A stretch of DNA of 18,479 nucleotides from DATEAX01 sp035288145 (GTDB lineage Bacteria > Patescibacteriota > UBA1384 > UBA12157 > JAENIV01): NCBI GenBank assembly GCA_035288145.1, contig DATEAX010000031.1:1-18479 (forward strand), given 5' to 3'. Each line of letters opens with the position of its first letter. The stretch's first letter is position 1. Position numbers and translations under genes: made by a program. Below, in pieces: positions 13,046 through 18,479 of the stretch. The notes under the pieces were generated by a model that searched no databases, was not told where the DNA came from, and saw only the letters and a list, made by a program, of their open reading frames with translations.

Positions 13046-15621
13046 ACATTCCTGAAGAAAACATCCCCGACAACAGTCAGGACTTGCCTGACGGCAGTCA
13101 GGTCTTCAAAAAATTTTCCCCCAATTTGCGCAAGATTTTAATTTCCGCTCAAAAAATTGCCCAGAATGTCTCCGCCCCCATCGGCTCGGAGCATCTTCTG
13201 TTGGCCTTGGCGATTACCCCCGGGACTCTGGCCCACGCCATCCTGCAGGAGCATATGATTTCATTGGATCAAATCCGTTTAGTCATCTCGTTAAACAGCC
13301 GTTCTGACAAATTTCCCCGCCTCACCCTTTCAGAAGAGGCCAAAACAATCATCAAAAATGCCGCGGTTTTGGCCAAAAAATTTCACCACCATCAGATTGA
13401 TCCCGAGCATCTCCTTTTGGCCATGGCCTCTGACAAAGAGACGCTGGCCTTTGAAATTATTTCGAAAATCGGCGCCAAACCGGAGTCAATTTCCGCCCAA
13501 ATTAACGGTCTCTTTGAAGACATCAAGGAAATCGAAAGTAACCCTCCCAAGCTTCCTCCCAAAATGCCGTTTAATTTGCCTTCCTTTAACGTCGATGAAT
13601 TCCCCGGTCCCGAGGGACCGCTGGAGACCGTCGGCACGGAAGTTCCGGCGAGCGATGTTCGTGAAAGAAGTATTTTGGATTATTTTACGATTAACCTTTC
13701 CCGCGAAGCCAAAGAGGGTAAAACCGACCCCTTAATCGGTCGCGAGCGGGAAATCCAGCGGGTAATTCAAATTCTTTCGCGCCGGACCAAGAATAATCCG
13801 GTTCTATTGGGCGATCCCGGAGTCGGCAAAACCGCCATTGTTGAGGGCTTGGCACAAAAAATCAATCAGGGCGATATCCCCGAGGGACTTTCGGCAAAAC
13901 AAATTATTATGCTTGATTTGGCTTTGCTTGTCGCCGGAACAATGTATCGCGGTCAGTTTGAAGACCGCATCAAAAAAGTCATGGAGGAGCTCGAGCGTTT
14001 GGGCAATGTGATTATATTTATCGACGAACTCCACACCGTTGTCGGCGCCGGCTCGGCCGAGGGCTCGCTCGATGCCGCCAATATCTTAAAACCGGCCCTT
14101 GCCAAGGGTAAAATCCGCTTGATCGGCGCCACCACTTTGGATGAATACCGCAAGGTGATTGAAAAAGACGCCGCTCTGGAAAGACGTCTCCAAAAGGTTC
14201 TCGTTGAGGAGCCAACGCCGCAGGAAACGGCGGCAATTCTTAAGGGTCTTCGGCCGCGCTACGAGGAATTTCACGGCTTGAAAATTTCCGATGAGGCGAT
14301 TTTAGCCGCAGTCAATCTTTCTAAAAGATACATTGCCGACCGATTTTTGCCCGATAAAGCAATTGATTTGATTGATGAGGCCGCCGCCAGCGCTAAACTT
14401 CAAGTAAACAGGAACGGCAGCGGAGCCGTCCGTAATTTTGAAAAACAACTGGCCTTAATTATTAAACAGAAGGAGCTCGAAGTCGAACGGCAAAACTACC
14501 AAAAAGCCGCCGAGCTCAAAGAGTTGGAATGCCGTCTTCGGGAAGAAATTGTCCGCCTTAAAAAATCTCAAAAAAAATCTCTCAAGGTCGTTTCTTCTCA
14601 AGATATCGCCCGGGTGGTTTCTTCCTGGACCAATATACCCGTGGAAGAGCTCACCAAAATCGAAAAAAGCAAGTTCTTAAATTTGGCGCGGGCGCTCAAA
14701 AAACAGATTATCGGTCAGGAGGACGCAATTGCCGAAATTGCTCAAGCTGTCCGCCGCTCCAAAACCGGCCTTGCCGACCCCAACCGGCCGATCGGCTCAT
14801 TTGTTTTTTTGGGACCGACCGGCGTGGGCAAGACCGAGCTTGCCCGGGTTTTGGCGAGCGTCCTTTTCGGCTCCCGCGACGATATCATCAAAATCGATAT
14901 GTCGGAATTTATGGAAAAACATAATTTGTCAAGATTACTCGGCGCCCCACCGGGCTATGTTGGCTATGATGACGCCGGCCGGCTGACCGAAGATGTCCGT
15001 AAGCGTCCCTATTCGATCGTCCTCTTTGATGAAATCGAAAAAGCCCATCCCGAGGTTTTCAACATCTTGCTTCAGATTCTGGAAGACGGTCAAATCGCTG
15101 ACGCCAAAGGAAGAAAAGTCAACTTCCGCAACACCATCATCATTTTAACTTCCAATATCGGTGTCAACGAGCTCAACCGCCAGGCGGCCATCGGCTTTCA
15201 GGCCAAGGGACCAGCCAAGAAAAAAGCCGCCGAGGATTACCAAAGAATGAAAAATGATTTGATAAGCCGACTCAAAGACGAACTTCGACCCGAACTCATC
15301 AACCGGCTGGACAAAATCATCGTTTTTCGGGCTTTGGATAAAAAGGGTATTCAAAAGATTATTGATTTGAATCTCGGCGCTTTAGGCGAACGTCTCAAAA
15401 CTCAAGGTTACGAACTGAAATTTTCGGCAAAAATTAAAGATTTAATCGCCAAAAAGGGCTTTGACCCCCAGTATGGCGCCCGCCCCATCCGCCGGGCAAT
15501 TGCCGATTTAATCGAAAACCCTTTAAGCGAAGCGATTCTTTCGGGCAAAATCAAAAATCAGGATGTGGTTTTGGTAAAACTTAATAAAGACAAAGTTGTC
15601 TTTGAAAAGAAAAACAAGTAA
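13042..15621 (+). CDS. clpC: ATP-dependent Clp protease ATPase subunit ClpC
   Basis: An AAA+ unfoldase that feeds proteins to ClpP. 859 aa. The N-terminal repeat domain (to about 150) is followed by NBD1 with Walker A GDPGVGKT (257-264) and Walker [10 protein letters not shown] short middle domain with a UVR-like coiled coil ([19 protein letters not shown]) is the ClpC type and is much shorter than in ClpB. NBD2 has Walker A GPTGVGKT (591-598) and Walker [13 protein letters not shown]. An IGF tripeptide at 717-719 (AAIGFQ) lies where the ClpP-binding loop is expected, which supports a protease partner rather than a disaggregase. Translationally coupled to nusA by a 4-bp overlap. No McsA/McsB or CtsR gene is nearby. 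Confidence 0.95.
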   Translation: MNIPEENIPDNSQDLPDGSQVFKKFSPNLRKILISAQKIAQNVSAPIGSEHLLLALAITPGTLAHAILQEHMISLDQIRLVISLNSRSDKFPRLTLSEEAKTIIKNAAVLAKKFHHHQIDPEHLLLAMASDKETLAFEIISKIGAKPESISAQINGLFEDIKEIESNPPKLPPKMPFNLPSFNVDEFPGPEGPLETVGTEVPASDVRERSILDYFTINLSREAKEGKTDPLIGREREIQRVIQILSRRTKNNPVLLGDPGVGKTAIVEGLAQKINQGDIPEGLSAKQIIMLDLALLVAGTMYRGQFEDRIKKVMEELERLGNVIIFIDELHTVVGAGSAEGSLDAANILKPALAKGKIRLIGATTLDEYRKVIEKDAALERRLQKVLVEEPTPQETAAILKGLRPRYEEFHGLKISDEAILAAVNLSKRYIADRFLPDKAIDLIDEAAASAKLQVNRNGSGAVRNFEKQLALIIKQKELEVERQNYQKAAELKELECRLREEIVRLKKSQKKSLKVVSSQDIARVVSSWTNIPVEELTKIEKSKFLNLARALKKQIIGQEDAIAEIAQAVRRSKTGLADPNRPIGSFVFLGPTGVGKTELARVLASVLFGSRDDIIKIDMSEFMEKHNLSRLLGAPPGYVGYDDAGRLTEDVRKRPYSIVLFDEIEKAHPEVFNILLQILEDGQIADAKGRKVNFRNTIIILTSNIGVNELNRQAAIGFQAKGPAKKKAAEDYQRMKNDLISRLKDELRPELINRLDKIIVFRALDKKGIQKIIDLNLGALGERLKTQGYELKFSAKIKDLIAKKGFDPQYGARPIRRAIADLIENPLSEAILSGKIKNQDVVLVKLNKDKVVFEKKNK

Positions 15622-15642
15622 AATGTAGTCAAAGGAGGGCTG

Positions 15643-16683
15643 GTGCGCCATAAATGTCTGGCAAGTTTGTTGGTTTTTGTCCTCTATTTTACAATTTCTT
15701 TATTTATCGGCTTGGCGGAAATTCGCACTCTTCTTAAAACGGAAACCATTCTCAAAACCTTAAGCGCCGCGGGGATTTATGAGAGTATTCCTAAATATTT
15801 CGAGCTTTCTATGTCGCAGAGCAAGGAGACAGAACCCCAGGCAAAAATTTTAGGCAAAGCGATTGCCGATTCGATTGATCCGATAAATCTTCGAACCCAA
15901 GTGGAGAAAAATCTCCCGCCACTTTTGACCTACCTTAACGGTCGGGGAGAGCTGCCGGATATCTCTCTTGATTTGCGGATTTTTAAAGCCAATCTGGCGG
16001 CAAAACTTCCAGCCGTTTTTTCCGAAGAAATCATTAACCTGCCGTCCTGCGAGGGCGAAGACAATCTCCAAAACCCGGATGAAATTCCCAATTGTCTCCC
16101 GACAGGCACTACCGCGGGCCAGTTGGAGCAGGAGTTTCAAAAAAACAATGTATCTGGCGACATTTTGAAAAACATTCCCGATACCTGGGGCTTGCGTAAT
16201 CTCAAAAATCCCGAGCAATTTTTCGGCCGGGCAAGATTATCTTTTAAAATCTTAAATTATAGTTACTGGGGCTCTTTAATTACCTCAATTATCTTAATCG
16301 GCTTTCTTGTCCTCCTTGGCCGAAGCTACTGGCCCTCCATTCCCCGCTGGGTCGGTTTGAGCTTATTTTTGCCCGGGGTAAGCGCCCTATTGATGACAAT
16401 TGTCTCGATTGCTTTACCCTCAATTCTGCTGGGAAATTACGGCCGCAACATTGACCCGGAAATCCTCAAAATGCTCAACCCTTTAGTTATCTCTTTTAAC
16501 CAAGCAAGTCAAAAAATCGCCCTGCTTTATTCCGGCGTCATCACCGGCCTGGGATTTGTCCTAATTTTGCTTTCCTACATTTTGCCCCATCCGCCGGAAC
16601 CCACGAAACCGGCTCCAAAACCCACCTCCCCGGCGCCGCATGCACCCGCTCCACCGACACCCCAACCCGCCCCAAAAACATAG
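15643..16683 (+). CDS. Multi-pass membrane protein with Pro-rich tail, 346 aa
   Basis: Begins at GTG 15643 behind a strong AAAGGAGGG, 21 bases after clpC, so it is the third gene of the nusA operon. One hydrophobic helix lies near residues 6-27. An outside-type region of about 175 residues follows, containing two cysteines (about 136 and 151) that could form a disulfide. Three further helices lie at about 206-226, 237-262 and 293-315. The tail is almost entirely Pro, Ala, Thr and Lys (PAPKPTSPAPHAPAPP), as in wall-spanning or disordered linkers. No family recognised. The Cys pair and two-part topology suggest a surface protein, but that is inference. Confidence 0.8.
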   Translation: MRHKCLASLLVFVLYFTISLFIGLAEIRTLLKTETILKTLSAAGIYESIPKYFELSMSQSKETEPQAKILGKAIADSIDPINLRTQVEKNLPPLLTYLNGRGELPDISLDLRIFKANLAAKLPAVFSEEIINLPSCEGEDNLQNPDEIPNCLPTGTTAGQLEQEFQKNNVSGDILKNIPDTWGLRNLKNPEQFFGRARLSFKILNYSYWGSLITSIILIGFLVLLGRSYWPSIPRWVGLSLFLPGVSALLMTIVSIALPSILLGNYGRNIDPEILKMLNPLVISFNQASQKIALLYSGVITGLGFVLILLSYILPHPPEPTKPAPKPTSPAPHAPAPPTPQPAPKT

Positions 16684-16703
16684 TCATTTTCATCTCATCA
16701 ACC

Positions 16704-16738
16704 TCACCCCACCTACGAAGTGGGGTGAGAATGGTTAA
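16704..16738. repeat. REP-like palindrome, third and divergent copy
   Basis: TCACCCCAC (16704-16712) and GTGGGGTGA (16720-16728) form a perfect 9-bp stem around a CTACGAA loop, followed by GAATGGTTA. Stem and tail follow the same pattern as the two copies around the transposase, with a different loop, in the same orientation about 6.8 kb away. Confidence 0.65.
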
Positions 16739-16742
16739 AGTT

Positions 16743-16778
16743 TTAAAAAAAACGGCGGGGGACAAAAGTCCACCCGCC
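16743..16778 (-). terminator. Minus-strand intrinsic terminator of the 51-aa gene
   Basis: On the minus strand GGCGGG, a bulged T and GGAC pair with GTCC and CCCGCC around a TTTT loop (16778-16754), followed by eight Ts (16752-16745). Nearly identical to the hairpin at 9949-9973. Confidence 0.85.
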
Positions 16779-16797
16779 TGCGTAGAGATGGCGGAAG

Positions 16798-16953
16798 CTA
16801 GAAGAGCAAGGGCCAAAGCTTGATCCAGATGACTGCTCCGCCAAGGATGATCGGGATGAGCGGTAGCCACGGCTCCCGACTCCCAGTGACCATGTCGGCC
16901 ACCATGAAGAGGCATCCAAAAGCAACGCTGATTGTGCTAAGTATAAGCACCAT
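16798..16953 (-). CDS. Small two-helix membrane protein, 51 aa
   Basis: The ATG at 16953 follows a strong AGGGAGG at good spacing. The product starts MVLILSTISVAFGCLFMVAD, forming one helix. A short loop (MVTGSREP) leads into a second helix (about residues 30-50) that ends in LLF. The stop at 16798 is followed 20 bases later by a clear terminator, so gene limits are well supported. No known family. The layout resembles the 53-aa gene at 8472 and the broken gene at 9994, though no clear sequence similarity is visible by eye. The tRNA-like RNA lies 29 bases upstream on the same strand. Confidence 0.75.
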   Translation of the reverse strand: MVLILSTISVAFGCLFMVADMVTGSREPWLPLIPIILGGAVIWIKLWPLLF

Positions 16954-16981
16954 TTTATTCCTCCCTTCAAATTCTCAAAAG

Positions 16982-17061
16982 TGGTGGAGGTGCCGGGGAT
17001 TAAACCCGGGTGCAAGAATGTTTCCGTATCGGAAGCATCCCTGACGATCTCTTTCACCCCC
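16982..17061 (-). ncRNA. tRNA-like RNA with encoded CCA, tmRNA-end-like
   Basis: Read on the minus strand, GGGGGTG (17061-17055) pairs with CACCTCC (16992-16986) as a 7-bp acceptor stem with one G-U pair, followed by A and an encoded CCA (16984-16982). A T-arm CCGGG-TTTAATC-CCCGG sits directly before it. No D stem forms, and the only other arm is TTCCG-ATA-CGGAA, extended by ATG/CAT past a C/A mismatch, so there is no 7-base anticodon loop with U33. The 5' part (GATCGTCAGGGA) resembles the GATTCGACGGGA region of tmRNA. The whole looks like a tmRNA tRNA-like domain without its message part, or a degenerate tRNA. The T-loop lacks the usual C56. Confidence 0.45.
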
Positions 17062-17076
17062 ACATTTTCAAGGTTT

Positions 17077-17122
17077 CCCTCACATCAGCCGTGATAAACA
17101 GCATCGAAACTGGTGTGAAGGG
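17077..17122. repeat. Extended inverted repeat upstream of the tRNA-like RNA
   Basis: CCCTCACA (17077-17084) pairs with TGTGAAGGG (17114-17122) with one bulged A, and a small TCAC/GTGA stem (17080-17093) lies inside. Together with the adjacent GC hairpin this makes the whole gap fold strongly. Function unknown. Confidence 0.4.
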
Positions 17123-17146
17123 CCCCGCACCAGACGGTGCGGGGCC
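17121..17146. repeat. Perfect 11-bp GC-rich hairpin
   Basis: GGCCCCGCACC (17121-17131), loop AGAC, GGTGCGGGGCC (17136-17146). It lies 11 bases past the stop of the minus-strand gene at 17158. There is no T run on either side, so it may protect the 3' end of that message or terminate it by another mechanism. Confidence 0.65.
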
Positions 17147-17157
17147 AGGATTCAGGG

Positions 17158-17379
17158 TTATTGGTCGTAGATGATGGTAACCAGCTCGGGATTCTTCAGA
17201 TCGGAACCACGAATGAAGGTCACCGGTTCCAAGTGGACATCTCGACCGACCGCATCGAGTTCGTGGACCGTGGACTCCTCCACGCTGTCGAGTTGGACAG
17301 TTTGGAGTGCCCCATCGTAGTCGATGTAATCACCGTAGATTTTATTATCAATCTGCCTGAAAACGAGATAAAATCTCAT
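17158..17379 (-). CDS. Hypothetical acidic protein, 73 aa
   Basis: Acidic soluble protein beginning MRFYLVFRQIDNKIYGDYID. It reads like a small beta-rich domain, but I recognise no family. The ATG at 17379 is preferred; a TTG at 17385 is in frame two codons earlier. The promoter TTGACA-17-TAAAAT puts the transcription start within about eight bases of the ATG, so the message is nearly leaderless, with no Shine-Dalgarno site. A GAGAT/ATCTC hairpin overlaps the first codons. The opposite-strand open frame over this stretch has no ribosome site and runs into rel. Divergent from the rel gene. Confidence 0.6.
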   Translation of the reverse strand: MRFYLVFRQIDNKIYGDYIDYDGALQTVQLDSVEESTVHELDAVGRDVHLEPVTFIRGSDLKNPELVTIIYDQ

Positions 17380-17393
17380 TTTCAAACTGACTT

Positions 17394-17422
17394 ATTTTAC
17401 CACACTTCTACCCGTTTGTCAA
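17394..17422 (-). promoter_or_regulatory. Promoter of the 73-aa gene
   Basis: On the minus strand, TTGACA (17422-17417), 17-nt spacer, TAAAAT (17399-17394). Its -35 box overlaps the -35 box of the rel promoter. Confidence 0.75.
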
Positions 17423-17444
17423 GGGTCATCAGATATGTTAAGAT
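17416..17444 (+). promoter_or_regulatory. Promoter of the rel gene
   Basis: TTGTCA (17416-17421), 17-nt spacer, TAAGAT (17439-17444). The start is expected near 17451, about three bases before the ATG, so the rel message is probably leaderless. Confidence 0.6.
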
Positions 17445-17453
17445 ACGCTTGCG

Positions 17454-18479
17454 ATGACTTTTGAAGTACTCGAAAAAAAGATTGCTTATTTAAGCGAACC
17501 TGACCAGAAACTAGTCCGCCGGGCTTTTGAATTTGCCGAAAAAGTCCATCGCAGCCAAAAGCGCCACACCGGCGAACCCTTCATCTCCCACGGCTTGGAA
17601 ACCGCCGGCTTTATCGCCGAGCTTAAAATGGATGCCACCGCCCTTGCCGCGGCTCTCCTTCACGATACCTGCGAAGACACCGACTGCGAACTCTCCCATA
17701 TCCGGCGTCATTTCGGCAAAAAAATCGCCGCTTTAGTTGACGGCGTCACCAAACTCGGCAAAATCCGCATTCGCCGGCGCTGGCTCATTTTGCGAGATGA
17801 AAAAGAGCTTCAGGAGTTCGACCGCCAAGTGGAAACCTTAAGAAAAATGTTCCTCGCCATGGCCCGCGACATCCGCATTGTCTTAATCAAGCTCGCCGAC
17901 CGCCTCCACAACATGAAAACCCTTGCGGGCGTCCCCGAGGAAAAACGGCTCCGGATTGCCAAAGAAACCTTAGAAATATACGCCCCTTTGTCCGACCGGC
18001 TGGGCATGGGCGAATTAAAGGGTCAATTAGAGGATTTGGCTTTCGCCCATATTTATCCCCAAGAATTTCAAGAGCTGAAATCGCGGGTTTCACCGCTCCT
18101 TAAAGACAAAGAAAGATATCTCAACCGTCTCCAAAAAATCATCTTAAAAAAACTTGGACAACAGGGTCTCCGCGCCGAGGTAAACGGCCGGAAAAAACAT
18201 CTCTACTCTTTATTTTTGAAACTCAAGCGCTACGATAACGATTTATCGCGAATTTATGACCTGGTGGCTTTGAGGATAATTGTTTATTCTGTAAGCGACT
18301 GCTACAAAGCCCTTGGCTTAATCCACGAGATTTGGCGGCCGCTTTTGGGGAAAATTAAGGACTATATTGCCATGCCCAAACCCAACGGCTACCAGTCGCT
18401 CCACACCACGGTTTTTGCCGAAGGGGGCGAGCTGATTGAAATTCAAATCCGGACCAAGGCCATGCACGACCAGGCGGAA
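17454..18479 (+). CDS. RelA/SpoT-family (p)ppGpp synthetase/hydrolase (partial)
   Basis: Makes and degrades the alarmone (p)ppGpp in the stringent response, in the cytoplasm. The first 342 residues are present and the frame is open at the window edge. The HD hydrolase domain has His46 (PFISHG), His70-Asp71 with Glu74-Asp75 (LLHDTCEDTD) and Asp149 (KLADRLHNM), so it should hydrolyse. The synthetase domain begins near 240, with RIYDLVALRIIV, KIKDYIAMPKPNGYQSLHTT and EIQIRTKAMHDQAE intact, so it should also synthesise. It is therefore probably a bifunctional Rel; TGS and ACT domains would lie beyond the window. The ATG at 17454 has no Shine-Dalgarno site and follows the -10 box by only nine bases. 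Confidence 0.94.
   Translation, partial: MTFEVLEKKIAYLSEPDQKLVRRAFEFAEKVHRSQKRHTGEPFISHGLETAGFIAELKMDATALAAALLHDTCEDTDCELSHIRRHFGKKIAALVDGVTKLGKIRIRRRWLILRDEKELQEFDRQVETLRKMFLAMARDIRIVLIKLADRLHNMKTLAGVPEEKRLRIAKETLEIYAPLSDRLGMGELKGQLEDLAFAHIYPQEFQELKSRVSPLLKDKERYLNRLQKIILKKLGQQGLRAEVNGRKKHLYSLFLKLKRYDNDLSRIYDLVALRIIVYSVSDCYKALGLIHEIWRPLLGKIKDYIAMPKPNGYQSLHTTVFAEGGELIEIQIRTKAMHDQAE

Noticed and set aside
13042..15621. ClpB disaggregase
   Set aside because: The middle domain is short and UVR-like, and an IGF tripeptide sits at the ClpP-contact position, both features of ClpC.
16541..16915. Long minus-strand frames over the end of the 346-aa gene and the terminator
   Set aside because: They cross the REP-like palindrome and the terminator, and have no ribosome site. 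The 51-aa frame at 16798-16953 has a strong ribosome site and ends just before the terminator.
17137..17457. Plus-strand open frame of 106 codons over the 73-aa gene
   Set aside because: It starts at a GTG inside a perfect hairpin with no ribosome site, and runs through both promoters into rel. The minus-strand gene has a good promoter and a more protein-like sequence.

Overview
The window looks like part of a small-genome, Gram-positive-like bacterium, most probably a member of the Candidate Phyla Radiation (Patescibacteria). This is inferred from gene content and layout: a sortase, a PEGA-domain protein, MurA overlapping MreB, a ThyX-type thymidylate synthase, many short lineage-specific genes, little intergenic space, and core genes that often lack a Shine-Dalgarno site. 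TGA ends murA, nusA and other genes, so the code is not one that reassigns TGA.

Layout. 1-850: the tail of an unknown gene, a 113-aa unknown gene and a tRNA-Leu(CAA). 850-2900: a non-coding stretch, a consensus promoter with a hairpin-rich leader, a 187-aa Cys-containing unknown protein and thyX. The last two genes each end in the same 37-nt terminator sequence. 2884-4908: a palindrome-covered promoter, a hemerythrin-like protein and a sortase, converging with a PEGA membrane protein. 4917-8432: a divergent promoter, murA-mreB, a nested inverted-repeat block and a GT4 glycosyltransferase. 8472-11010: a 53-aa membrane protein, a single-pass protein, a Y1 (RAYT-type) transposase between two copies of a REP-like palindrome, a probably broken small membrane gene, and a WecG/TagA glycosyltransferase. 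11007-11713: a STAS anti-anti-sigma-type protein and a small Cys protein with their own promoter and terminator. 11728-16683: tandem promoters, then nusA-clpC-membrane protein as an operon. 16684-17157: a third REP-like palindrome, a minus-strand 51-aa membrane protein and a tRNA-like RNA. 17158-18479: a 73-aa unknown gene divergent from a RelA/SpoT homologue that runs off the window.

How the genes fit together. MurA, MreB, the sortase and the two glycosyltransferases serve the cell wall and surface polymers. NusA, ClpC, Rel and the STAS protein are general transcription, proteolysis and stress functions. ThyX makes dTMP. The accessory signal lies between the core genes: the transposase with its palindromes, paired hairpins behind two minus-strand small membrane genes, and the tRNA-like RNA. 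No complete new multi-gene system is demonstrated. The best candidates for new biology are the tRNA-like RNA at 16982-17061 and the hairpin-rich leader at 1262-1464.
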